In this document: positions 35,285 to 46,698 of the stretch, piece by piece
How the letters are laid out: each line of letters opens with the position of its first letter
Position numbering within the stretch: the first letter of the stretch is position 1
NCBI RefSeq assembly: GCF_000185365.1
Contig: NZ_GL622241.1
Coordinates: 1,969,361-2,023,671 of the forward strand
Reading direction: 5' to 3'
DNA: 54,311 bases
DNA from: Enterococcus italicus DSM 15952
GTDB lineage: Bacteria > Bacillota > Bacilli > Lactobacillales > Enterococcaceae
Notes under the pieces: generated by a model
Told to the model about the DNA's origin: nothing
Database searches by the model: none
The model's input: only the letters and a program-made list of their open reading frames with translations
Made by a program: the position numbers and the translations under genes

Positions 35285-36763
35285 ATGGCAAAAGAGGTCA
35301 TCTTACAAGGATTCGAATGGTATCTACCCAATGACGGATCCCATTGGCAACTACTCGCATCAAAGGCTGAAGAATTTTCTAAGCTTGGATTCACTGGTAT
35401 TTGGTTACCACCTGCTTACAAAGGAGCAGCCGGTAAAGACGATGTCGGTTATGGTGTCTATGATTTATTTGATTTAGGTGAATTTGATCAAAAAGGGACC
35501 ATTCCGACCAAATATGGCTCAAAAGACGAGTACTTTGCCGCAATCCACTCCTTGAAGGAAGCCGGTTTAGCTGTATATGCCGATATTGTCTTCAATCATA
35601 TGCTTGGCGCTGACGAGGTGGAGAAGTTCCCCGCCGTGCAATACAATCAAGACAATCGAAAGGAAGAAGAAAGCCAAGAAGAAGAAATTGAAGCCTGGAC
35701 AAAATTCACCTTCCCTGGTCGGAAGGGTACGTATGATGATTACGTATGGACATGGCAAAATTTTTCAGGCGTGGACTATGACGAGCGCACGAAAAGCCAC
35801 GCTTTGTTTAATATTGGCGACAAAGGCTGGAACGAGGAAGTCGACGGCGAAAAAGGAAACTTTGATTACTTGATGGGCTGCGACTTAGATATGAATAATG
35901 CCGACACCATCAATCAATTAGAAAAATGGGGCTCTTGGTTTTATGAACAGACGGGTGTCGATGGCTTCCGACTTGATGCAGTCAAGCATATTGAGTTCTC
36001 TTATTATGTCGATTGGTTAATGAATCGTAATAAGCAAGCCGATCGTGAGCTCTTTGTCGTCGGTGAGTACTGGTCAGAAGAGACGGCAAAACTAGAAGAA
36101 TACTTAAAATCTTCCGGCAATATGGTCAATCTCTTTGATGTCCCCTTGCATTTTCAATTTTACAATGCAGCGAACTCCAATGGCGAGTTCGACATGAGCA
36201 CGCTTTTTGATAATACATTTGTCTTCAACCAACCCGATTTTGCGGTCACTTTTGTCGATAATCATGACACGCAAATTGGACAAAGTCTTGAATCTTGGGT
36301 CGATGGTTGGTTTAAACTACACGCTTATGCCTCTATTTTACTAAGACAAGAAGGAACACCGGTTGTTTTCTGGGGCGATTTATATGGGATTCCAAGCAAA
36401 GACGTCGCACCTGTCGGTCAACCTTTGCATGATTTATTAGCCGTACGTCAACAACTTTTAGATGGCAAAGAAATTGACTCCATGGATGACCCGAATGTAA
36501 TTGGTTGGGCTTGCATCAGTGAAGAAAGCCAAGAAGACGGCGGCTTTGTCGTCTTGATGACAAATGCCACCGGTGGCGAAAAAGAAATGACGCTCCACCC
36601 TCGTTATGGGAACAAAACCTTTGTTGATATTTTGCATAACAATGAAGCAAAGATTACCTTAGATGAAACAGGCAAAGCAATTTTCCCTGTAAATGATGGG
36701 CAAGTCTCTGTCTATGTCCAAGAATCCTTTGCCGAAAAACTAGGTAATACGTCTGCTGAATAG
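35285..36763 (+). CDS. Intracellular alpha-amylase, GH13
   Basis: Hydrolyses alpha-1,4-glucans (glycogen, maltodextrins) in the cytosol; there is no signal peptide. The ATG at 35285 follows GAAGGAGG; an upstream in-frame ATG at 35243 has no site. The GH13 regions are visible: ADIVFNHMLG, GFRLDAVKHIE with the nucleophile Asp, VVGEYW with the acid Glu, and FVDNHDTQ with the third acid. Length 492 aa matches the cytoplasmic AmyS/GH13_5 group of Gram-positive bacteria. It is a single gene; the upstream 200 bp hold no regulator site that I can name. Confidence 0.92.
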   Translation: MAKEVILQGFEWYLPNDGSHWQLLASKAEEFSKLGFTGIWLPPAYKGAAGKDDVGYGVYDLFDLGEFDQKGTIPTKYGSKDEYFAAIHSLKEAGLAVYADIVFNHMLGADEVEKFPAVQYNQDNRKEEESQEEEIEAWTKFTFPGRKGTYDDYVWTWQNFSGVDYDERTKSHALFNIGDKGWNEEVDGEKGNFDYLMGCDLDMNNADTINQLEKWGSWFYEQTGVDGFRLDAVKHIEFSYYVDWLMNRNKQADRELFVVGEYWSEETAKLEEYLKSSGNMVNLFDVPLHFQFYNAANSNGEFDMSTLFDNTFVFNQPDFAVTFVDNHDTQIGQSLESWVDGWFKLHAYASILLRQEGTPVVFWGDLYGIPSKDVAPVGQPLHDLLAVRQQLLDGKEIDSMDDPNVIGWACISEESQEDGGFVVLMTNATGGEKEMTLHPRYGNKTFVDILHNNEAKITLDETGKAIFPVNDGQVSVYVQESFAEKLGNTSAE

Positions 36764-36860
36764 AATTTCCTGATTTCTTTCAAAAATACTTGCATTTTGC
36801 CATCCATTTCGATAAAATTTTGATAATTTGGAAAACTTTTCCAAAAGAAGGGATGGCATT

Positions 36861-38063
36861 ATGACAAAGTATCAGAAAAAGGTCTTATTTTCTACATCTG
36901 CAGGGATTGCACTCGAGAACATGGATATTATGTTTTTAGCTTTTTCACTGTCTTCAATTATCACAACCTTTGGAATTAGTAGTACGTTGGCAGGCTTTAT
37001 TTCGACGATTACGAATTTAGGGATGTTAGTTGGAGGCATTTTTTTCGGACTGATGGCTGATCGCTTTGGTCGCGTCAAAGTTTTTTCTTACACGGTATTA
37101 CTTTTTTCGATTGCATCAGTATTGATGTACTTCGCATCAAATATTTACCTCGTTTATTTATTCCGTTTTATCGCAGGAATTGGTGCAGGCGGCGAGTATG
37201 GCGCTTGTATGGCACTGCTTTCAGAAAGTATTTCTAAAAAGCATCTCGGCATCGCTACTTCGATTGCCGGAGTCGGCGCACAAGTCGGAGCTGCACTAGC
37301 AGCAATTTTGGCATCATTCATTATTCCCACTCTGGGTTGGGAAATGCTTTATGTGATCGGCGTCTTACCGATCTTCATGGTGCTCTACATTCGTCGTGAT
37401 CTAAAGGAACCAGGAGCCTTCCACGACAATCAAAAAGAGCAAAAAACGAGTCGCTTGGCTGATTTATTTACCACCAAGGAACTCACCTTACAGACGATTG
37501 GTCTTAGCATTATGGTGACCGTCCAAATCGCTGGCTACTTTGGTCTAATGAACTGGCTGCCTTCCATTATGCAACAACGACTCAATCTTTCAGTATCAGG
37601 GTCTTCTCTTTGGATGGTGTGCACGATTCTTGGCATGTCGCTTGGTATGCTAACGTTTGGTACGATTATGGATAAGATTGGCCCACAAATCGCCTTTGCT
37701 ATCTTTTTATTATTCTCTTCGGTGAGTGTTTATCTTTTGATTTTAGCAACCAACAAGTTCACCTTAGTTGCCGCAGCAATGATCGTTGGATACTTTATTA
37801 ACGGTATGTACGGCGGCTATGGCGCAATCATAAGTAGTCTTTATCCGACAACTATCCGCGCCACAGCAAATAACTTTATCATGAATTTAGGACGAGCAAT
37901 CGGTGGGTTCTCTTCTATCTTGATTGGCTTTCTGATTGATCATTACTCACTGACAGCAGTGATGCTCTTTTTGACAATTATCTATTTGATTAGCCTAGCA
38001 GTTGTTTTACTTTTACCTGGTATGAGACAGCTCCAAAAAGCAAAGACATCCACATTGGCTTAA
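36861..38063 (+). CDS. MFS transporter
   Basis: A 12-span major facilitator of about 400 aa. The loop 2-3 motif GLMADRFGRVKVF and the matching GTIMDKIGPQIAF in the second half are the MFS signature; RFIAGIGAGGEYGACMALLSE resembles the sugar/organic acid-proton symporter branch (AAHS/SP-like). The substrate is unknown. The ATG at 36861 has AAGGG upstream and is preferred to the in-frame ATG at 36828. It lies 97 bp after the amylase gene and may share its transcript. Confidence 0.85.
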   Translation: MTKYQKKVLFSTSAGIALENMDIMFLAFSLSSIITTFGISSTLAGFISTITNLGMLVGGIFFGLMADRFGRVKVFSYTVLLFSIASVLMYFASNIYLVYLFRFIAGIGAGGEYGACMALLSESISKKHLGIATSIAGVGAQVGAALAAILASFIIPTLGWEMLYVIGVLPIFMVLYIRRDLKEPGAFHDNQKEQKTSRLADLFTTKELTLQTIGLSIMVTVQIAGYFGLMNWLPSIMQQRLNLSVSGSSLWMVCTILGMSLGMLTFGTIMDKIGPQIAFAIFLLFSSVSVYLLILATNKFTLVAAAMIVGYFINGMYGGYGAIISSLYPTTIRATANNFIMNLGRAIGGFSSILIGFLIDHYSLTAVMLFLTIIYLISLAVVLLLPGMRQLQKAKTSTLA

Positions 38064-38084
38064 TTTCTCTATGAAAATTAATGC

Positions 38085-38125
38085 AAACCTTGTTACGGAA
38101 TGTTTATTCTGTAACAAGGTTTTTC
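38085..38125 (+). terminator. Terminator after the MFS gene
   Basis: AAACCTTGTTAC (38085-38096) and GTAACAAGGTTT (38111-38122) form a perfect 12 bp stem followed by T-rich sequence. Confidence 0.9.
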
Positions 38126-38177
38126 TTTCGTCCTTTTCGCCCTACATAAACAAAAATAACTCGTTTTATGTGATTAT

Positions 38178-38251
38178 TTTACTATATATTGTAAATATTT
38201 TAGATTTTACCCCAATATCCATTGACAACAAGACACTTCATTCTTTAATAT
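38178..38251 (+). promoter_or_regulatory. Promoter region of the LacI-family regulator gene
   Basis: TTGACA (38222-38227), 18 bp, TAATAT (38246-38251). Upstream, TTTAC-N8-GTAAA (38178-38195) and a further TTTTAC at 38205-38210 supply half-sites like those of the gal operator, suggesting autoregulation. Confidence 0.6.
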
Positions 38252-38284
38252 CATAGATAGTAAAAAAGAAACGAGGCGAATGAT

Positions 38285-39280
38285 ATGGTCACCATTAAAG
38301 AGATTGCAAACAAATCAGGTTTTTCACAAGCAACCGTCTCTCGTCTATTAAATGGCGACGAATCTCTTTCCATTGCCGAAGACACCCGCAAAGCAATCAT
38401 CCGATCGGCTCTAAGCTTGGGCTATGATCGATCAAATATCAAGACACCTATCGATAGAATTGGCCTGCTCTTTTGGATGAGCGAATCGGAAGAGTTACAA
38501 GATTTGTACTTCAAACAATTACGAGAATCACTTGAAAAATACGCCAAGCTGAGCAACATGGACTTGATTGCAATCAAAAAGACCACGAAACTAGCGGACT
38601 TACCTTCAGACATCAATGGCTTCATCGGCGTCGGCGGGTTTCGTTCTGATGAAATGCACGCGCTAAAAAAGAAATACAAACGAGGCGTCATTCTCGAAAT
38701 CAATCCTGAGCCTGAGCTTTTCGACACTGTCCGACCTAATACTGATCGCAGTGTCGCGGTCGCAATCCAATCATTTTTAAACAAAGGCTACCAATCAATC
38801 GGATTCATCGGTGGCTCTCACTATCATCCTGACTTGCAAATTGAAGAAGAAGATAGTCGTGAACACGTCTTTCGACAAGAACTCATAAGTCGTGACCTGT
38901 ATCAAGAGCACTACATGTTTACCGGTGGTCCCTTCTCTGTAGACAATGGCTATACGTTGGCTAAGCGGCTCATCGACAGCTGCAGAGAAGACTTACCAGA
39001 AGCAATTTTAGTGGCCTCTGATACACTCTCAGTCGGTGTCTTACAAGCATTTAATGAAGCTGCAATCAATATTCCTAATGATATTGAACTATTAAGTATC
39101 AATGACAACGACATTGCAAAATTTGTCTCACCACCATTGTCCACGTTCCGCATTGATGTCAATGAGATGGCCAAATCCGCTATCGATCTCCTTTTAGAGC
39201 AATTGGTTCATCCAAGAACCATTACCAAGACGGTCCTCATCGGAACAGAATTAGTGATTCGAAAAAGCTTTCAACCATAA
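38285..39280 (+). CDS. galR: LacI-family regulator, GalR-like
   Basis: 331 aa. N-terminal helix-turn-helix MVTIKEIANKSGFSQATVSRLL, hinge near residue 55, then a sugar-binding domain (GFIGVGGFRSDEM, GFIGGSHYHP, LLSINDNDIAKF). It resembles GalR of streptococci and lactococci and lies beside the galactose and galactan genes, so galactose control is the natural guess. In Lactococcus GalR has been described as an activator. A GAGGCGA-type site precedes the ATG; the gene ends at a hairpin shared with the convergent galactanase remnant. Confidence 0.82.
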   Translation: MVTIKEIANKSGFSQATVSRLLNGDESLSIAEDTRKAIIRSALSLGYDRSNIKTPIDRIGLLFWMSESEELQDLYFKQLRESLEKYAKLSNMDLIAIKKTTKLADLPSDINGFIGVGGFRSDEMHALKKKYKRGVILEINPEPELFDTVRPNTDRSVAVAIQSFLNKGYQSIGFIGGSHYHPDLQIEEEDSREHVFRQELISRDLYQEHYMFTGGPFSVDNGYTLAKRLIDSCREDLPEAILVASDTLSVGVLQAFNEAAINIPNDIELLSINDNDIAKFVSPPLSTFRIDVNEMAKSAIDLLLEQLVHPRTITKTVLIGTELVIRKSFQP

Positions 39281-39284
39281 AAAA

Positions 39285-39330
39285 AATCGACATCCTAGGT
39301 TTGTGTTACCCGGGATGTCGATTCTTTTTA
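39285..39330. terminator. Convergent terminator between galR and the galactanase remnant
   Basis: AATCGACATCC (39285-39295) pairs with GGATGTCGATT (39313-39323); A-run before and T-run after allow use from both sides. Confidence 0.85.
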
Positions 39331-39354
39331 TATTAATTTATTGTTCTTACATTT

Positions 39355-41275
<1,921 letters not shown>

Positions 41276-41295
41276 TTCCTTTACCCTCCAATTTT

Positions 41296-41311
41296 TGTAA
41301 GCGTTTCTACA
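41296..41311. promoter_or_regulatory. Candidate cre or LacI-type operator upstream of the galactanase remnant
   Basis: TGTAAGCGTTTCTACA is a partial palindrome with the CG centre of catabolite-responsive elements (two mismatches to the cre consensus on the minus strand). It lies just downstream of a TTATAA-like -10, where a bound repressor would block transcription. Confidence 0.5.
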
Positions 41312-41367
41312 TCCTTATAATAAATTATTTTGCTAAAGATGTAAATATATTTTATTATAAAAGTTAC

Positions 41368-42399
41368 TTATTTTATTAAAAATTGAAAGGCCGTGGTTGA
41401 ATAGAAGAGTTCATCCTTTTTTAAGATCACATTACCAAAGTTATCATGATGGACAGCATCAGGTAGGACTTGGGTTTCAAATGCAATCACATCATGCTGA
41501 CAGATGAGTTGGTTGTCCATGTTTCGGTGCTCATCTGCACCATTAAATGTATAAATCACCGTGCTTGGACGATCAGTAAACATCTTTAGTCGATAGTGCG
41601 GAGTATCCAGCCACACAGCTGGTTCATCCTCTTCCCGCTTGTCTAATACAAAGCCATGATCAATGCCAGCCACAAGTCGAATTTGCTCGTCTTCACTTGC
41701 CAAGCAAGCCAGCAAATCGACTCCTGAATCATCCCGCAAATCAAAAGCAGTATTTGCGACAGAAGCAATCGTTAGTGGGATACCATCAGATTGAATTGGT
41801 GTGTAGCGACTTGCCTTGACATGTAGCCGAACGGCATGATTGGTTTTCTCATGCAAGCCGGTATAAAAGTAGGCATGATTGGTCGGGTTAAAGAACGTAT
41901 CTTGATCACTTTTTGCTTCATATTGGATTCGCCATTCATTTGTATTCGTTAAATAGTAATGAACGGCTACATTAAGCTTACCTGGATAGCCACTTTCTCC
42001 ATCCACACTTGTATAAGAAAAGATAAAATGAATCTGATCACGCTCAATGGTATACGTCGCTTGCCATAACTGATTATGAAACCCTTGGAAGCCACCGTGA
42101 TGACTGTGCGGTCCTTCTACTTTATCAAATTGGTACTCCTGACCATTGAGCTCTGCTTTGGCGTTAGCAATCCGGCCAGCCACACGACCAATTGTTGCAC
42201 CAAAGTAGACATCTTGCTTGCGGTACTCTGCTGCCGAAGCAAAACCCGGAATAATCACTACCTCTTGCTCTGCTTTTTCCCATTTTAACGAAACAACACG
42301 GGCACCATAATTGGTAACCCGTAATGTCAAATCATGATCATTTGTCAGTTGATACACATATTCTCCCTGTGTACCAAATACTTTTTTTTCGACTTTCAT
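41368..42399 (-). CDS. galM: Aldose 1-epimerase (galactose mutarotase)
   Basis: Interconverts alpha and beta galactose, feeding the alpha form to galactokinase. The 343 aa protein shows family blocks FGATIGRVAGRIANA, GPHSHHGGFQGFHNQLW with a substrate His, NPTNHAYFYTGL with the catalytic His, and FETQVLPDAVHHDNFG with the catalytic Glu. It begins 2 bp after the galT stop and is the last gene of galK-galE-galT-galM. Confidence 0.93.
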   Translation of the reverse strand: MKVEKKVFGTQGEYVYQLTNDHDLTLRVTNYGARVVSLKWEKAEQEVVIIPGFASAAEYRKQDVYFGATIGRVAGRIANAKAELNGQEYQFDKVEGPHSHHGGFQGFHNQLWQATYTIERDQIHFIFSYTSVDGESGYPGKLNVAVHYYLTNTNEWRIQYEAKSDQDTFFNPTNHAYFYTGLHEKTNHAVRLHVKASRYTPIQSDGIPLTIASVANTAFDLRDDSGVDLLACLASEDEQIRLVAGIDHGFVLDKREEDEPAVWLDTPHYRLKMFTDRPSTVIYTFNGADEHRNMDNQLICQHDVIAFETQVLPDAVHHDNFGNVILKKDELFYSTTAFQFLIK

Positions 42400-42401
42400 C
42401 G

Positions 42402-43916
42402 CTATGCTCCTTTTCTATCGGCTTGCCATCTGGAAACAAACGCTCGGAAAGCGTTTTGTCCTGCTTCTGTCCGTTTAAAAACACCCGCATTTTCCAAAAT
42501 TTGCTCAAAAATTTCGCCTAATGATTGCTCAATCAGTGCATCCGCTTGCTCTTCGGATAACGGTCCGTCCACTTGCGCTTTTAAGTCTTCCACCCAATCT
42601 TGATGTGCTGATACAACTTGGCTATTTTCTCCTATAAGGGTTTTTTTCACTTCTGCTAATTCATCTTTCAAGCGTGGTGGCAAAATCGCTAAGCCCATTA
42701 CTTCTATTAAACCAATATTTTCTTTCTTAATATGATGGTATTGTGGATGTGGATGGAATAGACCGTCTGGATAAGTCGCTGTCGTATGATTGTCGCGAAG
42801 CACCAGATCAAGCTCATACACCCCATCGCGCTGTCTCGCAATCGGCGTAATCGTATGGTGTCTTGTACCATCTTCTGCATGCGCTACGATATCTTGTGAT
42901 AGATCTGAATACTCATCCCAGTAAGCCAATACCGACGTCGCACAAGCCACCAACTCTTCTTTGCTTGAACTAGACAGGCGAATGACCGACATTGGCCAGT
43001 TAACAATTCCTAATTGTACAGAAGCAGATACCGTATCAGGTTGCAACCAATCAATCGTCGCTTGGCTCATCGGAAAGACATCTAGTCCGCCTTGGTAATG
43101 ATCATGCGACAATATAGACCCTCCGACAATCGGTAAATCAGCATTCGATCCGACAAAATAATGCGGGAAGCGATCAATAATTCCTAATAGACGCTCAAAC
43201 GTCTGTTGAGTGATTTTCATCGGTACGACTTTCTGATTCAAAAAGATGCAGTGCTCTTGATAATACGCATAGGGGGAGTACTGAAAGCCCCATGTCTCTG
43301 CCCCCATCGGAAACCAAATAATACGATGATTGACCCGTGATGGATAATCCACCCGTCCTTGATAGCCTTCATTTTCTGGTGCTAACATCGTCCGCGGATA
43401 CTTGCTTGTTTTCATCGTTCGTGCCAAAGCAATTTCTTTCGGATCTTTTTCAGGCTTGGATAGATTAATCGTAATCTCGTACGTCCCATATTTTTGTTTT
43501 GAAAAGAATCGGATATTTTTTGCAATGGCTTCTGTCTTAATGTAATCATTTTGGCAGCTTAATTGATAAAAATAATCCGTCGCTTTTTGAGCATCTGTTT
43601 CAGCATATTGATGAAACGTTTGATTTACTTTTGTTGGTGAAGGTGTAATCAAGTCCATCAGTGTCGCACCTAGTTGGTCACGTGCGCTAAATGAATCAGC
43701 GATTGCACCATTGCTCACAGCCATCTCAACTAAGTGATTTTTACATGTCACTAGTGCTGGCAGTGGTGTTGGTCTACTATAATCGTCAGCTGCAATCTCG
43801 TTCATTCCAATCAGTGCTATCACGCGATTCACCAAATAATCGCGGTCATACTCTGTCCACTCAGCTTCATGAATAACGCCATCGACAAAATAGTGAATCC
43901 ATTTATCGTTGCTCAT
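42402..43916 (-). CDS. galT: UDP-glucose-hexose-1-phosphate uridylyltransferase, class II
   Basis: Exchanges UMP between UDP-glucose and galactose-1-phosphate in the Leloir pathway. About 504 aa, the long Firmicutes form without the HPHPQ zinc site arrangement of E. coli GalT in the usual place; visible are SILSHDHYQGGLDVFPM and RTMLAPENEGYQGRVDYP-type blocks and a later YPDGLFHPHPQYHHIKKENIG segment. The ATG at 43916 has AGGAGG upstream, 2 bp after the galE stop; the frame open to 43967 lies within galE. Confidence 0.93.
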   Translation of the reverse strand: MSNDKWIHYFVDGVIHEAEWTEYDRDYLVNRVIALIGMNEIAADDYSRPTPLPALVTCKNHLVEMAVSNGAIADSFSARDQLGATLMDLITPSPTKVNQTFHQYAETDAQKATDYFYQLSCQNDYIKTEAIAKNIRFFSKQKYGTYEITINLSKPEKDPKEIALARTMKTSKYPRTMLAPENEGYQGRVDYPSRVNHRIIWFPMGAETWGFQYSPYAYYQEHCIFLNQKVVPMKITQQTFERLLGIIDRFPHYFVGSNADLPIVGGSILSHDHYQGGLDVFPMSQATIDWLQPDTVSASVQLGIVNWPMSVIRLSSSSKEELVACATSVLAYWDEYSDLSQDIVAHAEDGTRHHTITPIARQRDGVYELDLVLRDNHTTATYPDGLFHPHPQYHHIKKENIGLIEVMGLAILPPRLKDELAEVKKTLIGENSQVVSAHQDWVEDLKAQVDGPLSEEQADALIEQSLGEIFEQILENAGVFKRTEAGQNAFRAFVSRWQADRKGA

Positions 43917-43918
43917 CT

Positions 43919-44914
43919 CTACTCCTCCTTTGCATACCCGTGTGGATGTGTCTGATGCCACGACCAAGCAGAAGAGAAAATCGTTTCAATCGTCGTATAC
44001 TCTGGCGTCCATCCTAAAATTGTTTTTGCTTTTTGTGGTGATGCGACAAGAACAGCTGGGTCACCTGCACGTCGCGGTCCGACTTTGACCGGAATTTCTT
44101 TTCCAGTAATCTGACGTGCTGCAGTCAGCATTTCTTTGACACTAAATCCTTCATTGCTCCCTAGATTGAATGCATCACTTTTTCCACCGTTCACCAAATA
44201 ATCATAGGCTTTTAAATGCGCCTGAATCAAATCTACTACATGAACATAGTCGCGCACACAGGTACCATCTTTTGTCGGATAATCTTCCCCAAAAATCGTA
44301 AAAGACTCTCTTTGGCCGAGTGCCGTCTGTAATAATAGCGGGACAAGATGTGTCTCTGGTGTATGATCTTCACCGATTGAATGGTCTAATTTCGCTCCTG
44401 CGACATTAAAATAACGCAACGCAACATAACGAATGCCATACGCCTCATCACACCACCGCATCATATTTTCCATCATTCGCTTACTTTCCCCGTATGGATT
44501 CTTCGGCGAAGCTGGCATATTTTCGGTAATAGGAGTTTCATTGGGTTCTCCATAAGTCGCAGCAGTAGATGAGAAGACGATTCGTTTGACTCCATATTCA
44601 TGCATCACTTCCAGTGTCACTAGCGTCCCGTAAACATTGTTGTCAAAATATAACAACGGTCGTTCCATGGACTCACCAACTAATGAACTCGCCGCAAAAT
44701 GAATCACCCCTTCGATTGATTCTTTTTTAAATACAGACTGCATAAATGCTTTATTGCGAATGTCGCCCTCATAGAAACGAGCTGCTGGATGTACCGCCTT
44801 ACGATGACCAGTTAATAAATTATCAACGACTGCCACATCAAAGCCAGCTGTAATAAACTGATCTACTGCATGAGAGCCAATATAGCCTGCTCCACCAAGT
44901 ACTAAGATTGTCAT
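43919..44914 (-). CDS. galE: UDP-glucose 4-epimerase
   Basis: Interconverts UDP-galactose and UDP-glucose. Short-chain dehydrogenase fold of 331 aa: NAD loop [27 protein letters not shown] with the catalytic Ser/Thr, and [14 protein letters not shown] with the YxxxK pair. The start overlaps the galK stop by 4 nt. Confidence 0.96.
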   Translation of the reverse strand: MTILVLGGAGYIGSHAVDQFITAGFDVAVVDNLLTGHRKAVHPAARFYEGDIRNKAFMQSVFKKESIEGVIHFAASSLVGESMERPLLYFDNNVYGTLVTLEVMHEYGVKRIVFSSTAATYGEPNETPITENMPASPKNPYGESKRMMENMMRWCDEAYGIRYVALRYFNVAGAKLDHSIGEDHTPETHLVPLLLQTALGQRESFTIFGEDYPTKDGTCVRDYVHVVDLIQAHLKAYDYLVNGGKSDAFNLGSNEGFSVKEMLTAARQITGKEIPVKVGPRRAGDPAVLVASPQKAKTILGWTPEYTTIETIFSSAWSWHQTHPHGYAKEE

Positions 44915-46101
44915 ACATGTGCTCCTTCACTAAGCAAGCTTGTTCCATCAGCAATATCTGCAACATAAAAGGCTGCTGGATAGCCAATTTCTTGTTCATA
45001 GGCTTGGCCGACATGATTGATGAACGTTGTGACAGCCTCTTTTTCAACCAATGCAATGGCGCAACCACCAAATCCTGCACCAGTCATCCGAGCTCCAAGC
45101 GTTCCTTCCTGTGCTTGTGCATGTGCAACAATTGTATCTAATTCTTTCCCAGTCACTTCATAATCATCACGCAAGGATGTATGGGAAGCATTTAATAGTT
45201 GGCCAAATACTGTGAGTTGGTTTGCTTCCAATGCTTCTTTGGCATCTAGGGTTCGTTGATTTTCACTCACAGCATGGCGAGCCCGACGATACAAGGTTTC
45301 GTTTGATTCAAATAATCCTTGGACTTTTTCTAATTGTGCAATGGTCAATTGACCCAGTGATTCGACCTGTTCGACTGATTGAATGAGTTTAAGTGCTTCT
45401 TCACATTCAGCGCGTCGCTCGTTGTATTTTGAGTCTGCAAGTTCTCGTCGTTTATTTGTATTCATAATAACGATGACATGGTTGTCCATTTTTACTGGCA
45501 CCAAATCATACGCTAAGGTCTCACAGTCAAGTAATATCGCATGGTTTTTTTGCCCCATACCGACTGCAAACTGATCCATAATCCCTGAGTTAACCCCTAT
45601 GAATTCATTTTCGACTTTCTTACCTAACTTAATCAACGCTAAGCGTGAAGCATTTAGTCCATACTCTTCATTTACAATGACACCGATTAATAATTCTAAT
45701 GAAGCAGATGAGGACAGACCAGCTCCATTAGGAATTGTTCCATAAATATAGCAATCAAAACCATGTGGCAAGGTGCCATAGTCTTCTGACAGATAACGAA
45801 TCATCCCTTTCGCATAGTTTGCCCATTGATGGTCTTTTTCAAATTCAAGATGATCTAAGTCAAACTCAATCACGCCAAGTGAAGCGAAGTTGCCTGAAAA
45901 TAGACAAACCTTACGATCATCTCTTGCACGATATACACCATATGTCCCTAAAGTTATCGCACTAGGGAATACATGTCCGCCATTGTAGTCGGTATGTTCA
46001 CCAATTAAATTAATCCGTCCTGGAGAAAAATACGTTGCTTCTCCCGCCGTACCAAACTCTTGCTCAAACGCTTTCAGTAAATCGCTTTCTTTTTTACTCA
46101 T
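44911..46101 (-). CDS. galK: Galactokinase
   Basis: Phosphorylates alpha-galactose with ATP. GHMP kinase of 396 aa: galactose signature [22 protein letters not shown] loop [13 protein letters not shown], and C-terminal [15 protein letters not shown]. First gene of the gal operon, with GGAGGG upstream of the ATG and a strong promoter. Length and motifs are complete. Confidence 0.96.
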   Translation of the reverse strand: MSKKESDLLKAFEQEFGTAGEATYFSPGRINLIGEHTDYNGGHVFPSAITLGTYGVYRARDDRKVCLFSGNFASLGVIEFDLDHLEFEKDHQWANYAKGMIRYLSEDYGTLPHGFDCYIYGTIPNGAGLSSSASLELLIGVIVNEEYGLNASRLALIKLGKKVENEFIGVNSGIMDQFAVGMGQKNHAILLDCETLAYDLVPVKMDNHVIVIMNTNKRRELADSKYNERRAECEEALKLIQSVEQVESLGQLTIAQLEKVQGLFESNETLYRRARHAVSENQRTLDAKEALEANQLTVFGQLLNASHTSLRDDYEVTGKELDTIVAHAQAQEGTLGARMTGAGFGGCAIALVEKEAVTTFINHVGQAYEQEIGYPAAFYVADIADGTSLLSEGAHV

Positions 46102-46140
46102 CTTAAAATCCCTCCTAAATATTCTGTTTCATTCTCGTTT

Positions 46141-46169
46141 ATTATAGATTATCAGCCTTTAAAATTCAA
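46141..46169 (-). promoter_or_regulatory. Promoter of the gal operon
   Basis: Minus strand TTGAAT (46164-46169), 17 bp, TATAAT (46141-46146), about 40 bp before galK. Confidence 0.8.
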
Positions 46170-46175
46170 TACATT

Positions 46176-46202
46176 TAGTAAAATTAGTAAATGGTTTTAC
46201 TA
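46176..46202. promoter_or_regulatory. Candidate GalR operator of the gal operon
   Basis: An 18 bp palindrome TAGTAAA-TGGT-TTTACTA (46185-46202), preceded by a further TAGTAAAA (46176-46183). It lies just upstream of the -35 hexamer, a place that suits an activator or a repressor that bends DNA. The GalR-like gene at 38285 is the obvious candidate to bind it. Confidence 0.6.
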
Positions 46203-46278
46203 TATTAGTATAATTATTTTATAAAAGAGCATGTCATCTTCTATCACTACCTTTTTATTCTACTTACAACTATTATGC

Positions 46279-46307
46279 TTTACATACTAGTTAACATCTG
46301 CTACACT
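46279..46307 (+). promoter_or_regulatory. Promoter of the padR operon with TTACATACTAG repeats
   Basis: TTTACA (46279-46284), 17 bp, TACACT (46302-46307). The 11 bp TTACATACTAG overlaps the -35 (46280-46290) and recurs at 46329-46339 just before the ribosome binding site, so it may be the PadR binding site. Confidence 0.65.
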
Positions 46308-46353
46308 GTGATTATCAACTAAGTTGTATTACATACTAGCTATTGGAGGGATT

Positions 46354-46698
46354 ATGAAAAGTACTCAGTTATTAAAAGGTGTCTTAGAGGGATGCGTTTT
46401 ATTGTTTATTCAGCAAAAAGAAGTATATGGCTATGAGCTAGTCCAGAATTTAAAACAATTAGGGTTTACTGAAATAGTCGGTGGCACCGTCTACCCTCTT
46501 TTGCAAAAATTAGAGAAAAAAGGGGCCCTGACTAGCTACATGAAGCCATCACCTGATGGACCCGATCGAAAGTATTATCAAGTCACCCCTTTAGGAGCCA
46601 CATTGGCCAGTGATTTTTTAGAGGAGTGGCAGGATTTATTGCGGACAGTCGCACATTTTCAACAACTTAAAGGAGCGATGAACAATGACGAACAGTGA
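46354..46698 (+). CDS. PadR-family transcriptional regulator
   Basis: A 114 aa winged-helix protein: KGVLEGCVLLFIQQKEVYGYELVQNL, TVYPLLQKLEKKGALTSY and GPDRKYYQVTPLGATLASDFLEEW are the usual PadR helix, wing and C-terminal helix segments (each read in parts). The ATG at 46354 follows TTGGAGGGATT; an upstream in-frame ATG has no site. It is followed, with 14 bp overlap, by a membrane protein gene, a common pairing in which PadR controls its own operon in response to a membrane or drug signal. Confidence 0.9.
   Translation: MKSTQLLKGVLEGCVLLFIQQKEVYGYELVQNLKQLGFTEIVGGTVYPLLQKLEKKGALTSYMKPSPDGPDRKYYQVTPLGATLASDFLEEWQDLLRTVAHFQQLKGAMNNDEQ

Noticed and set aside
38071-38256. Small open frame between the MFS gene and galR
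   Set aside because: It contains the terminator hairpin and the galR promoter, and lacks a good start signal.
44838-45141. Two overlapping small frames at the galK/galE junction
   Set aside because: Both are alternative-frame shadows of galK and galE.
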